A stretch of 52,474 nucleotides of DNA. Source: a bacterium (lineage in GTDB: Bacteria > Desulfobacterota > Desulfobulbia > Desulfobulbales > Desulfobulbaceae). Where the stretch lies: assembly GCA_030538155.1 (NCBI GenBank), contig JAUNUN010000017.1, forward strand, positions 1 through 52,474, read 5' to 3'. The notes beneath the pieces are model-generated. The model was given only the letters and a program-made list of their open reading frames with translations. It had not been told where the DNA came from and made no database searches. A program made the position numbers and the translations under genes. Below, in pieces: positions 41,058-50,262 of this stretch (position 1 is the stretch's first letter; each line of letters starts with the position of its first letter).

Positions 41058-41087
41058 GCGCGAGAAGATGTTTCTTCTGCGCTTTTT
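41058..41087 (+). terminator. Terminator-like hairpin without upstream gene
   Basis: GCGC-G-AGAAG / CTTCT-GCGC stem with a one-base bulge and six-base loop, followed by TTTTT. It resembles an intrinsic terminator on the plus strand but no plus-strand gene ends before it; the TAXI gene stops 0.9 kb upstream. Confidence 0.4.
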
Positions 41088-41357
41088 ATATCGCCCTGAG
41101 CCCCATCCCAGTTCAGAGGGAAAGGCTGTATTTTCCGTTTCATCCTCTGCGGCAGTACAAGTGTAAGTGGCCTTGCCGCGCATCTTCTTGAAGAAACACA
41201 CAGTTTTTGTCCATTCCCCCCTTTCCCCTTCCTGGGCGACAAACAAAATATTTGCTCTTATCATAATACAATCCATTTAAAACTTTCTGCATGGCGCAGG
41301 GGCAGCTCAGTGCCGTGCAAGTACAGCCATCACAGATCTCTTCAAGGAGCAGGAAAC

Positions 41358-43169
41358 ATGGCAGCACAAACGAAAAAGGAAGCTGAACACCGGGGCGGCA
41401 TGGGAGCCATCCCCCACGAGGGCGGAGTATCGTTTCGGGTATGGGCGCCCCATGCGGAACAGGTTTTTGTTATGGGTGATTTCAACAACTGGTCCAAAAC
41501 CAAGCACCCGCTCAAGAGCGAGGAAAACGGCTACTGGTATACCGATGTAGAGGGCGCAAAAACCGGGCAGGAGTACAAGTTTTTTCTAAAAAACGGCGAT
41601 ATGGAGCTTGAACGCATTGACCCCTATGCCCGCCAGGTCACCAATTCAGTGGGCAACGGCGTCATTTACGACCACGCCGGCTTTGACTGGGAGGGCGATG
41701 ATTTCACCCCGCCTGCCCACAATGAACTGGTCATCTACGAGATGCACATCGGCTCTTTCTACGTCAATGAAGACGGCAAGCCCGGCGACTTCGACACCGT
41801 GCTGCGCCGCTTCGATCACCTGGTCAAGCTGGGGGTGAATGCGGTGCAGGTGATGCCGATTGCCGAGTTCGCCGGCGACTACTCCTGGGGCTACAACCCG
41901 GCCCATATCTTTGCGGTGGAAAGCGCCTATGGCGGGCCGGATGAATTCAAGCGTTTTGTGCGCGAGGCCCACAAGCGCGGCATCGCCGTCATCCTGGATG
42001 TGGTCTACAACCACTTCGGCCCCAGCGACCTGCACCTGTGGCAGTTTGACGGCTGGCAGAAAAACGACAAGGGCGGCATCTACTTCTACAACGATCACCG
42101 CTCAGAGACGCCCTGGGGCGATACCCGACCCGATTACGGCCGGGGCGAAGTGCGGCAGTTCATCCACGACAACGCCCTGATGTGGCTGGAAGACTACCAC
42201 GTGGACGGCCTGCGCTACGACATGATCCTTTATATCCGCAGCGTGCACGGCGACGGCGGCGAGGAGATTCCCGAAGGTTGGAGCCTGATGCAGTACATCA
42301 ACCAGTCGGTGCACGAACGTTTCCCCGGTCGCATCCTCATTGCAGAAGACCTGCACGACAACAGCGCGGTCACCGCCGATGTCGAACATGGCGGCGCAGG
42401 CTTCCACAGCCAGTGGGATGCCCAGTTTGTCCACCCCATCCGCGCCATGGTCATTGTGGCCGAAGACGCCCAGCGCTCCATGGAAGCCGTGGCCAAGGCC
42501 ATAACCTTCCGCTATGAAGGCGATGCCTTCCACCGGGTGATCTATTCGGAATCGCACGATGAGGTGGCCAACGGCAAGGCCCGGGTGCCGCAGGAGATCA
42601 ACAGCGAAGACCCGACCGGCTGGTATGCGCAGAAACGCTCTACCTTGGCGGCAGGTTTGGTTTTTACCGCACCGGGCATCCCCATGCTCTTCCAGGGGCA
42701 GGAATTTCTCCAGGGCGAGTGGTTCAGGGATGATGTGCCCCTAGACTGGGATTTGAACAAGGAGTTTCGCGGAGTGGTGCGGCTGTACCGAGATTTGATC
42801 CGTCTGCGCCTAAACCGCGAGGGCAATACCCGCGGGCTCTGCGGCCAGCACATCCTGGTAAGCCATGTCAATGAGGCGGAGAACGTGGTGGTCTTCCAGC
42901 GCTGGGACGAGCACGGTGCAGGGGATGATGTGATGATCGTGGCCAACTGCAGCAATGCGGCCAAGGAGAACTATCTGATCGGTCTGCCCGAGGCAGGTGT
43001 GTGGAAACTGCGGGTAAATACGGACGCCACTATCTACAGCAATGATTTTACCAACTGCGCAAGCGGTGATATCCATGCAGAAGAGGGCGAACGAGACGGC
43101 CTGCAGGCCCAGGCTTCGGTGAACATCGGCCCCTACTCGGTGCTCATCTACAGCAAGGATCGGGAGTAG
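41358..43169 (+). CDS. GH13 alpha-glucan branching-type enzyme with CBM48
   Basis: A 603-residue cytoplasmic enzyme. An N-terminal CBM48/isoamylase-like domain (about 20-110; VSFRVWAPHAEQVFVMGDFNNW) precedes a GH13 barrel (about 115-480) and a C-terminal beta domain. The catalytic triad is intact: nucleophile Asp288 (VDGLRYD), acid/base Glu330 (IAEDL) and Asp401 (ESHDE). Barrel motifs VVYNHFGP and GYNPAHIFAVESAYGGP are present. These fit 1,4-alpha-glucan branching enzyme or malto-oligosyltrehalose trehalohydrolase; I favour branching, but no glycogen genes adjoin it. The ATG is fixed by AAGGAGCAGGA. A strong terminator follows. Confidence 0.9.
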   Translation: MAAQTKKEAEHRGGMGAIPHEGGVSFRVWAPHAEQVFVMGDFNNWSKTKHPLKSEENGYWYTDVEGAKTGQEYKFFLKNGDMELERIDPYARQVTNSVGNGVIYDHAGFDWEGDDFTPPAHNELVIYEMHIGSFYVNEDGKPGDFDTVLRRFDHLVKLGVNAVQVMPIAEFAGDYSWGYNPAHIFAVESAYGGPDEFKRFVREAHKRGIAVILDVVYNHFGPSDLHLWQFDGWQKNDKGGIYFYNDHRSETPWGDTRPDYGRGEVRQFIHDNALMWLEDYHVDGLRYDMILYIRSVHGDGGEEIPEGWSLMQYINQSVHERFPGRILIAEDLHDNSAVTADVEHGGAGFHSQWDAQFVHPIRAMVIVAEDAQRSMEAVAKAITFRYEGDAFHRVIYSESHDEVANGKARVPQEINSEDPTGWYAQKRSTLAAGLVFTAPGIPMLFQGQEFLQGEWFRDDVPLDWDLNKEFRGVVRLYRDLIRLRLNREGNTRGLCGQHILVSHVNEAENVVVFQRWDEHGAGDDVMIVANCSNAAKENYLIGLPEAGVWKLRVNTDATIYSNDFTNCASGDIHAEEGERDGLQAQASVNIGPYSVLIYSKDRE

Positions 43170-43479
43170 CAATCGGCTCAGCTATGCTTTACCTGTAGCG
43201 CATCAAACAGTCAAATAATGCTCAAAAAAGGGCTGGTCTACCGCACGGGTGGACCAGCCCTTTTTTATGCCCCAATAGCTGACTTATTTTAATGCCGGAT
43301 CAGTGATATGTGTATCATCAAGGCGACAGCAAACTCGAATCACAGATCCCAAATACGTAATACGAACATCTACTTGCGCCTGAGATGGGTCTTTGGAGGC
43401 CGACACTGATAACGCCTTTGATAGGGAAGTGGAATAAAATGCCGAAATCCGCATGCATCATGTGGGTGGTGAATTCAAA
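43170..43479. other. Region between the GH13 gene and the IS relic
   Basis: After the terminator at 43224-43266 I see no gene or repeat. The sequence from about 43270 on may be degraded mobile-element DNA, judging by the IS3 relic next to it, but nothing in it is recognisable. Confidence 0.35.
43224..43266 (+). terminator. Strong intrinsic terminator (both directions)
   Basis: AAAAAAGGGCTGGTC... pairs with ...GACCAGCCCTTTTTT across a short loop: a stem of more than 12 bases with an A-run before and a T-run after, so it can end transcription from either strand. Confidence 0.9.
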
Positions 43480-43836
43480 ATCGACTGTCAAGTGTGCAGG
43501 ACAAGCGTCGGCTGAGTACTTTTCTGCCGGCCCAATCCATGATGGCAACCAGAACATGAATCCCCTGGCCATCGGAGTGCAGATGATATCCGTTGCTCAT
43601 TTTTTGCCTTGGGCTTGCCGATAACGTGGCGCAGCTCGGCCGCTTCGGCTTCGTGGTCGATCTCTTTTCTCTTCTCCTTGCCGAAAAGGTTTGGGACATT
43701 TTCCAGCAGGGCCTGCTTCCAGTTGCAGATCCGGCTGGGATGCACTTTGTATTCACTGGCCGGTTCCGCCGGCGTCCTGAGCAGGACAGGGCGACCTTGG
43801 CTTAAAATTGAGCACTGTAACGGTTGCGGCGATTCA
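43480..43836 (-). pseudogene. IS3-family transposase relic (orfA and orfB fragments)
   Basis: Minus-strand remnant. It opens MNRRNRYSAQF then an in-frame stop where a lysine is expected, then AKVAL. A frameshift follows, then EYKVHPSRICNWKQALLENV, PNLFGKEKRKE and ELRHVIGKPK, the helix-turn-helix and leucine-zipper part of IS3-type OrfA. It jumps directly into VLVAIMDWAGRKVLSRRLS, a fragment of the OrfB DDE transposase (usually LVAIMDWYSRKVLSWRLS). So the middle is deleted and both ends are decayed. I found no terminal inverted repeats. Confidence 0.75.
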
Positions 43837-44063
43837 TAGAACCTTGCCTTTTACATGGATCGGCTCATTGCGTATGCCCATGTCTCAAGAAATGCAAAAA
43901 CTTCAGTAAGCTCCTAACCAGGCACCTTGCTGAAAAAAAGATTGTATTTGCCCATTTTCCCGGCGATAAAGAAGGGATGCCCAATACTCCTTATGCAATC
44001 GCGGTATGAAACAGATCAGAATTAGAGAACAAAAACTTCGTCTTCACCAAGGACAAAACAACC

Positions 44064-44882
44064 ATGAGCATGCGTGAAATCACTAACCAAGAGTTCGCGG
44101 CCATGCAGGCCCGCAGCAGCGAAAAGAAATATCTGCTGGTGGATGTGCGCCAGTCCGAAGAATACCGCGCCGGCCACTTGCCTGGCGCGACCCTGATTCC
44201 ACTGCAGGATTTGCCCGAACGGATTGATGAGTTGCCGCAGGATCGCAACATCGTCTTCTACTGCCGCTCCGGCATCCGTTCGCGGGCTGCAGCAGCAGCC
44301 CTGGCCGGGATGCGGGAATTTCAGGGCGACATGTTCAACCTGAGCGGCGGCATCATCGGCTGGCAGGGCGTGGTTTTGCCCGAGCAGCCGCGCCTGCACC
44401 TCTTTCCGCCCACGGACAACCAGGCGGAAAGCCTGCTCCAAGCCATGAGCTTGGAGCGCGGCGCAGCCAAAGTCTACGAAACCATGCTGAACCAATATGC
44501 GGGCGAGCATTGGGCCGCGCCCCTGAAGGACATGGCCAACGAAGAAACCGCCCATGCCCGCCTGCTCTACAAGGCCCTACAGCAGTACCAGGAAAACCTG
44601 CCCGCCTTTGAGGAACTCTATGATAAGGTGCCGGATGATCTGATTGAAGGCGGCTTTTCCCGGGAAAATATCGAGGCCGAACTGGCACGTCCGAGCGGCA
44701 GACCCTGTGTGGTGGTGTATGAACTGGTCCTGGCCATCGAGTACGCTGCCTACGATTTGTACCGCAGCCTGGCGCAGCGCTTTCGGGATGATAGCGTAGC
44801 CGAAATTTTTCTGAACATTGCCCAGGCGGAAAAGCGGCATCTGAGCCGGGCCGCCGAGGCACTGGTCAGGTACGGGCATTAA
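44064..44882 (+). CDS. Rhodanese-ferritin-like fusion protein
   Basis: A 272-residue cytoplasmic fusion. Residues about 5-112 are a rhodanese domain with Cys67 in FYCRSGIRS, the persulfide-carrying loop, and DVRQSEEYRAGHLPGA. Residues about 118-272 are a ferritin-like/rubrerythrin-type four-helix domain with Glu-rich metal-site helices (SLERGAAKVYETML, MANEETAHARLL, VLAIEYAAYDLYRSL, NIAQAEKRHLSRA). The N-domain would move sulfane sulfur; the C-domain probably carries a di-iron site. A role linking sulfur transfer to iron or peroxide handling is inference. AAGGAC precedes the ATG; a second ATG two codons later is also possible. It has its own terminator. Confidence 0.9.
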   Translation: MSMREITNQEFAAMQARSSEKKYLLVDVRQSEEYRAGHLPGATLIPLQDLPERIDELPQDRNIVFYCRSGIRSRAAAAALAGMREFQGDMFNLSGGIIGWQGVVLPEQPRLHLFPPTDNQAESLLQAMSLERGAAKVYETMLNQYAGEHWAAPLKDMANEETAHARLLYKALQQYQENLPAFEELYDKVPDDLIEGGFSRENIEAELARPSGRPCVVVYELVLAIEYAAYDLYRSLAQRFRDDSVAEIFLNIAQAEKRHLSRAAEALVRYGH

Positions 44883-44934
44883 GAGAGCTTAAGGAAGTGT
44901 AAAGAAGCGCCTGACCATACTCAGCTCAAACAGC

Positions 44935-44974
44935 ACAGGCGGCTGAGTCTCCCCAAGCCGCCTGTTTTTCTTTT
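44935..44974 (+). terminator. Intrinsic terminator after the rhodanese-ferritin gene
   Basis: ACAGGCGGCT (44935-44944) and AGCCGCCTGT (44956-44965) form a perfect stem, followed by TTTTCTTTTC. It also separates the gene from the convergent ABC exporter gene. Confidence 0.85.
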
Positions 44975-45010
44975 CTCGCATTTTTTTCTCGCCTTGCTGC
45001 CCGCAGCAAT

Positions 45011-46828
45011 TCACCCCTCCTGCAGGTCGATGCGCACCAGTTCTCGGTAGCGGGAATCCCTAGCCAGCAGTTCATCATGACCGCCGATTTCCACAATGCG
45101 ACCCTGATCCATCACCACGATTCTATCTGCGCGGCGAATGGTGGACAGCCGGTGGGCAATCACCACCGAGGTGCGGTTGGCAAAACCCGCAGAGATGGCC
45201 TGCTCCAGCAGATTTTCAGATTCGGAATCAATGGAGGCGGTGGCCTCATCCAGAATCAATATCTCCGGATCGCGGTACAGGGCGCGCACAAAGGAGAGTA
45301 GTTGTTTCTCTCCCAAAGACAGGCTGAGCGCGCCTTCGCCGATGCGGGTCTGCAAACCTTCGGGCAGGCGCTCGATAAAGCGGTGCAGGCCGGTTTGCGA
45401 CAAAATCCGCTCCAAACGGGCTTCGTCATGGGGCTGATCCAAAATGATATTGGCCAGCACCGTATCCGGCATGATGAAGATATCCTGCATGACAAGCCCA
45501 ATACGGCCGCGCAAATCCTTGAGCGGCATGGTGCGGATATCCTGGCCGCAAATCAGCACCGCGCCTGCAACCGGATCGTAAAACCGGGTGAGCAGCGCAA
45601 TCATGCTGGTTTTGCCGGCACCGGTAGCACCCACCAGGGCCACGGTCTCGCCGGGCCTGATGGTCAGATTGACCCCGCGCAGCACCAGTTCATCCGGAAT
45701 GTAGCCGAAATCTACATCCCTGTATTGAATCTCGCAGCCGCCTGTTCCTGATGCAGCGGCACCGGCGGCAAGCGCAAGGCCGCTCTCCTGCGCCTGGGGC
45801 AGGATCTCGGGGCGGACATCCAGGGTTTCAAAGATGCGTTCAGCCGAGGCCATGGCCGACTGAACAATGGAGTAGTTCTGCGACAACTCCCTTAAAGGCT
45901 GGAAGAAGAGCCGCATATAGGTGATGAAGGCGGCCAGTTCGCCGATGGTCAGGCTGCCGCGCAGAGCCTCGCCGCCGCCGTACCAGACAATCACCGCAAT
46001 GGCGATAGAGCCCAGCATCTCGGTAAAGGGCATGAAGATGCCGAAGACCTTGATCTGGCTGAAGGTGCGGCGCAGGTAACCCTCGTTGAGTGCCTGGAAA
46101 AGGGCGCTGCTGCGCATCTGCGCGCCAAAGGCCTGAATAACGCTGATGCCGCCCAAGTTCTCGGCCAGAAAGGCATTGATCTTGGCGAGTTGGATGCGAA
46201 TATCCCGGAAGCGGTCCCGTGCCAGGCGGGAAAAGAGCCAGGTCGCGCCCAGGGCAATGGGCGCGAAGATGAACATAGCCATGGCTAGGCGGGCGTTCAT
46301 CCAGAAAAGGAAGACAAAAATGCCGGCCAGTTTCAGGGCCTCGTTGAAGAGCACCACCATCACCGAGGTGAACATCTCGTGCATGTTCTGGATGTCGTTG
46401 GTGAGGCGGGTCACCAGGCGGCCTGCAGGCTGGCTGTGGAAAAAACGCAGATCAAGGCTGGTCAGGTGAATGAACAGATCCTGGCGCATGCGGTGCATGA
46501 CCGACTGGCCCACCCATTCCAGGAGCACCATCTGGGCAAAGGTGCAGATAAAAATGAGCACCACCAGAGCACTGTACTGCAAAACAATGCGGCCCAACCC
46601 CTGTACGCGCAGGTCGCTTGCCTGGCCGGTGGCCAGGATGTAGTCGTCAATGCCGCGCTGCATGAGCTGGGGCATAATCAGGGTGGAAATACTGACTGCG
46701 AGCGCCAGCATGATCGCGAGCGCCAAGGCCCCCTTGTAGCGGACGCTGTAGCCGAGGATGCGCCGCCACAGGGTAAGGTCGCGCACCGAACCGGGCGTGC
46801 CCTCTTCTGAGTAGCCGTAGTTAAGCAT
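45011..46828 (-). CDS. ABC exporter half-transporter (MdlB-like), catalytic-type site
   Basis: A 605-residue exporter half with an N-terminal six-helix transmembrane domain (about 30-320) and a C-terminal nucleotide-binding domain (about 355-600). The motifs are Walker A GATGAGKTS, signature LSLGEKQ, Walker B ILILDEATASID with the catalytic Glu present, and the switch His in IAHRLS. The ATG at 46828 is chosen because it overlaps the end of the partner gene by eight bases; the longer reading is a shadow. With the upstream gene it should form a heterodimeric exporter; the cargo is unknown. Confidence 0.92.
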   Translation of the reverse strand: MLNYGYSEEGTPGSVRDLTLWRRILGYSVRYKGALALAIMLALAVSISTLIMPQLMQRGIDDYILATGQASDLRVQGLGRIVLQYSALVVLIFICTFAQMVLLEWVGQSVMHRMRQDLFIHLTSLDLRFFHSQPAGRLVTRLTNDIQNMHEMFTSVMVVLFNEALKLAGIFVFLFWMNARLAMAMFIFAPIALGATWLFSRLARDRFRDIRIQLAKINAFLAENLGGISVIQAFGAQMRSSALFQALNEGYLRRTFSQIKVFGIFMPFTEMLGSIAIAVIVWYGGGEALRGSLTIGELAAFITYMRLFFQPLRELSQNYSIVQSAMASAERIFETLDVRPEILPQAQESGLALAAGAAASGTGGCEIQYRDVDFGYIPDELVLRGVNLTIRPGETVALVGATGAGKTSMIALLTRFYDPVAGAVLICGQDIRTMPLKDLRGRIGLVMQDIFIMPDTVLANIILDQPHDEARLERILSQTGLHRFIERLPEGLQTRIGEGALSLSLGEKQLLSFVRALYRDPEILILDEATASIDSESENLLEQAISAGFANRTSVVIAHRLSTIRRADRIVVMDQGRIVEIGGHDELLARDSRYRELVRIDLQEG

Positions 46829-48635
46829 GGTTGCGCTGTTTCTCCACCATGATGCGGTAAAAGCTGTGCTCAAGCAGATCCTGGTGGCTGCCGCTGCCGC
46901 TGATTTTGCCCTCGTCCAGCACCACGATGCGATCACAGTGACGAAGGACATTCACCCGGTGCGAGACTAGAAGAATGGTGTTTTCGGCCTGGTGGTTTTT
47001 TAGATTATTGATGATCTCCTGCTCGGTTTCCACATCAACGGCAGAAAGGCCGTCATCAATGATGAGCATGGGCCGCCTGCAGAGAAAGGCGCGGGCAAGG
47101 GCTATGCGCTGCTTCTGCCCGCCCGAGAGCTTGACCCCGCGCTCGCCGATGGCCGCTTCGTAGCCGCCGCTGAAGGCCATGATTTCATCATCAATGGCGG
47201 CCAAAGCAGCAGCCGCGCGGATTTCCTCCAAAGTGGCATCCGGCCGTCCCAGGGCAATGTTGGCGGCAATGCTGTCGGCAAAGAGGAAGGTCTCTTGGCT
47301 GACATAGGCGATATGGCTGCGGACACAGGCCTGATCCAGGGTGGTGACATCCTTGTTCTGGAAAAAGAGCATGCTCGGCTCAACCGGGTACATACGCAAA
47401 AGGAGTTTGCACAGGGTGGATTTGCCCGAAGCAGTGCGGCCGGTGAGCCCGGTCAGGCCGGGCGCGAGTTCCAGATTGATGCCGGAGAGTGCCGGCTGAG
47501 GCAGTCCCTCATAGCTGAAGTGCAGGTTGCGGCAACTGTACGTGACCGTATCGGCGGCGGTCAAGCTGCGGCAAGCGTCACTCTCCCCGCTGTTCATACT
47601 CGCCACGCTCGGCCTGGTGGCGAGCACGCTGTGCACCCGGCGCAGGCTGGTGATGCCGCGCTGGGCAATATTAGCCACCCAGCCCACGGCCATCATCGGC
47701 CAGATCAGCATGGTTAGGTAGCTGACAAAGGCGACAAAGGAACCGATGGTAATATGCCCTTCAATCACAAAGACGCCGCCGTAGTACATGAGGAGCAACA
47801 TGCCCGCGCTGCCCACTAGGGTGGAGGTGGGCGCAAGCAGACCCTGCACCCTGGCCACGCGCAGATTCATGGCCACATAGTCATTGCCCAGACGTTCAAA
47901 ATGCCTGGTTTGAAAGTCCTCCAGGCTGTAGGCCTTGATCAGGCGAATGGAGACCAAAGTGGCCCTGGCAAACTCCGTGAGCTGAGAGAACTGCTCCTGC
48001 ACCAGGTTGAAGCGGTTGTGGAGCATGCCGGAGAGCTTTTTGGTGCAGAAGATCAAAATCGGCATGGGCAAAAGCACAATCAGGGTAAGGCGCACATCAA
48101 TAGCCAGCATGAAGCCCAGAGCGGCAAGCGACATGACCACAGCATCCACCGCGGCCACCACGCCAATACCAAAGGCCATTTGGATGACGCTCAAATCATT
48201 ACTGGCATGGGCCATGAGGTCGCCGGTGGTGCGACGCTCAAAAAAGGGCTGATCCATGCGCAAAAGATGATCAAAGAGCCGGTTGCGCAGGCTGCGCTCC
48301 AAAAGGCGAGAAAAACCGATGATCATATAGCGCCAGACAAAGCGCAGTACCGCCATACTCAGGGCAAAAACCAGAATGATCGCGGCAATACGGGTTAAAA
48401 GGGTGGTGGTAGCGGTGCCTGCAGCTAGGGCATCCACGGCCTGCTGGACCAGCTTGGGGATGAGTAGTTGGAGAAAATCAACCGCAATCAGGGTGGCCAG
48501 GCCAAAGAGGAGACGCAGCCGGTGTTTACGGAAAATGGGCGCAACAATGGCCCAGAGTGTAGCCAGCCGGGCTTTTTTTTGTGGTGTTTGTTCTTCCGCT
48601 TTTTTTTCTTGCGGTCTTGCCGCGCTGCTGTTCAT
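46821..48635 (-). CDS. ABC exporter half-transporter (MdlA-like), degenerate site
   Basis: A 604-residue exporter half. The transmembrane domain spans about 30-330. The nucleotide-binding domain (about 365-600) has Walker A GRTASGKST, signature LSGGQKQ and Walker B LIIDDGLSAVD. The residue after the Walker B aspartate is Asp, not the catalytic Glu, the change known from asymmetric heterodimeric exporters (one active and one degenerate ATP site). The N-terminus is lysine- and glutamate-rich. Its ATG overlaps the J-domain gene stop by four bases (ATGA). Confidence 0.92.
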   Translation of the reverse strand: MNSSAARPQEKKAEEQTPQKKARLATLWAIVAPIFRKHRLRLLFGLATLIAVDFLQLLIPKLVQQAVDALAAGTATTTLLTRIAAIILVFALSMAVLRFVWRYMIIGFSRLLERSLRNRLFDHLLRMDQPFFERRTTGDLMAHASNDLSVIQMAFGIGVVAAVDAVVMSLAALGFMLAIDVRLTLIVLLPMPILIFCTKKLSGMLHNRFNLVQEQFSQLTEFARATLVSIRLIKAYSLEDFQTRHFERLGNDYVAMNLRVARVQGLLAPTSTLVGSAGMLLLMYYGGVFVIEGHITIGSFVAFVSYLTMLIWPMMAVGWVANIAQRGITSLRRVHSVLATRPSVASMNSGESDACRSLTAADTVTYSCRNLHFSYEGLPQPALSGINLELAPGLTGLTGRTASGKSTLCKLLLRMYPVEPSMLFFQNKDVTTLDQACVRSHIAYVSQETFLFADSIAANIALGRPDATLEEIRAAAALAAIDDEIMAFSGGYEAAIGERGVKLSGGQKQRIALARAFLCRRPMLIIDDGLSAVDVETEQEIINNLKNHQAENTILLVSHRVNVLRHCDRIVVLDEGKISGSGSHQDLLEHSFYRIMVEKQRNHA

Positions 48636-49657
48636 CGCAGAGAAGGCAGGAGCTGTTCGTAGGCGCTGGTGAGGCGGATAAAGGCCTCGGCATCGCCGCC
48701 CTTGTCCGGATGCATCTCCTGCGCCTTTTTGCGGTACAGCCGGGTCAGGCCTTTTTTGTCCAGATTGCCCAGTTCTGCCGCGCTCAGGGAAAAAACAGCC
48801 AGCGCATCCTGGCGCGAAAGATTCTGCCTGTCCGGCCCTGGCGCACCACTGCCGCTGCTGGAGAAACGGCGACTGCGGCCGCTGAAGGAGGCACGCCAGT
48901 GGGGCAGTTCTTCCGGAATCAGGTCAAAATACATGAAAAGGTAGCGGCGCAGGTAGTACGGCAGCGCGTCCTTTTTCAAATCAACAGGATAACCCAGCCA
49001 GAAACGCTCATCCTGGGCTAGGCTGCACAACTCTTCCAGAAAAAACACATCCACCTTGCCCTGCTCCAGGGCATGGGGCATGGAACGGGCATAGCTTTCC
49101 TGGAAATGGCGCTGCAAATCAAAAATGGAAAAGAGATAGTAGTGCAAATCCCTGGCCTGCAAGATCTGCTCCTGTAGGAGGATATGCTGTTCTATCTCGT
49201 CGCGCGATTTATCAAGAAGACTGATGTAGAGGGCCGGAGTCTTTTCCACCGCCTGCACCGAGCTGCGGCCGAGCCTCAGATAGTGCAAACGTCTGCGGTC
49301 AAAAACATGGGTCTCTTCCAGAGCCCGCCGGCGCAGGCTGTCGTCGGCGCGTTTCCAGTTGCGGTTGCGGCCGCGCATGCGAAAAGGCTCAAGATGGATG
49401 CGAATTTGCGGATCCACATAGGGGAAAAACAGGTCTTCGAGTTCAGCGTAGGGCGTGCTTACCCCCTGGGCGCGCAGGTGTTGGATCAGCGTTTCATCGA
49501 TATGAAAGGCATTGTTGCCGCTGTAAACGAGATAATCGCCGGGATCCCGGCCAAGGCGGGCCACATCGCGGCAGGCAAAATACTCGCCCCGGCGATAGGA
49601 TTCGCGCAGGACAAATTCATAACGGTTCGGGCCGTTTTCCTTGCGGGCAAGATACAT
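48632..49657 (-). CDS. J-domain (DnaJ-type) protein with novel N-terminal region
   Basis: A 341-residue protein whose last 50 residues are a J domain: ELGNLDKKGLTRLYRKKAQEMHPDKGGDAEAFIRLTSAYEQL, with the HPD motif intact. It should stimulate an Hsp70. The first 260 residues are charged and soluble (VYSGNNAFHIDETLIQHL; YYLFSIFDLQRHF), with no family I recognise. The J domain at the C-terminus rather than the N-terminus is less usual. The ATG at 49657 is chosen by content; no ribosome site is clear. It is coupled to the ABC exporter genes downstream. Confidence 0.85.
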   Translation of the reverse strand: MYLARKENGPNRYEFVLRESYRRGEYFACRDVARLGRDPGDYLVYSGNNAFHIDETLIQHLRAQGVSTPYAELEDLFFPYVDPQIRIHLEPFRMRGRNRNWKRADDSLRRRALEETHVFDRRRLHYLRLGRSSVQAVEKTPALYISLLDKSRDEIEQHILLQEQILQARDLHYYLFSIFDLQRHFQESYARSMPHALEQGKVDVFFLEELCSLAQDERFWLGYPVDLKKDALPYYLRRYLFMYFDLIPEELPHWRASFSGRSRRFSSSGSGAPGPDRQNLSRQDALAVFSLSAAELGNLDKKGLTRLYRKKAQEMHPDKGGDAEAFIRLTSAYEQLLPSLR

Positions 49658-49761
49658 ACAGGCGCTACACAGTAGAAAAGACGGGAAAACTGCGGAATGG
49701 AAAAAACAGGAAGCCGCCGTGTCACGGTATTGCGGCCAGACAATCTGCTTAGGACAGCATT

Positions 49762-50130
49762 TCAACTGCCGGACAGCAACTCCTTGACGGCCTCACTCAG
49801 GCGGATGATATCAAAGGGTTTGCTGAAGACCATGTCTGCCCCAAATTCTTGTGCTGTAGGCAGATACATATCCGGGCCGACCCGGCCGCCGCCCGAGACG
49901 GCGATGATCTTGAGCCCTGGAAACTCCTTCTTCAACACCGCAATGGTTTCCAGACCTTCCTGTTCCGGCATGATCAGATCGGTGATAACCAAATCCGCCA
50001 AGTGCCGCCGCTGCTGCAAAAGACCTTCACGACCGTTTTCCGCCTCAAACACATCATACCCGGCCCACACGAGCACCTCGCGCAGCATCAGGCGAATTTG
50101 GGGATCATCGTCTATGACAAGGATTTTCAT
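49762..50130 (-). CDS. Single-domain response regulator (CheY-like)
   Basis: A 122-residue receiver domain with acidic pocket DDD at residues 7-9, phospho-acceptor Asp51 in LVITDLIMPE, the switch Ser/Thr region in IIAVSGGG, and the conserved Lys in VFSKPF. There is no output domain, so it acts by protein contact or as a phosphorelay shuttle. No histidine kinase gene is in the window. It lies 104 bases before the J-domain gene on the same strand. Confidence 0.92.
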   Translation of the reverse strand: MKILVIDDDPQIRLMLREVLVWAGYDVFEAENGREGLLQQRRHLADLVITDLIMPEQEGLETIAVLKKEFPGLKIIAVSGGGRVGPDMYLPTAQEFGADMVFSKPFDIIRLSEAVKELLSGS

Positions 50131-50262
50131 CAAGCACTCAAACTCAAAAGCAGCGGAAAGAGAAACAGTGGAAACGTAAAGAATATGCTCATAACAAAAA
50201 ATAATGCAAGCTCAAAGAGTTTGGTTGCAGTGCATTACGGGCTCAACCAACCTTGACATGGA

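Larger units (their letters stand above)
40777..41357. other. 581-base intergenic region
   Basis: No gene-like frame. It holds the upstream side of the PepSY gene with an operator-like repeat (40787-40801), a plus-strand terminator-like hairpin with no gene before it (41058-41087), and the leader of the GH13 gene, whose ribosome site (AAGGAGCAGGA) lies just before 41358. Confidence 0.4.
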
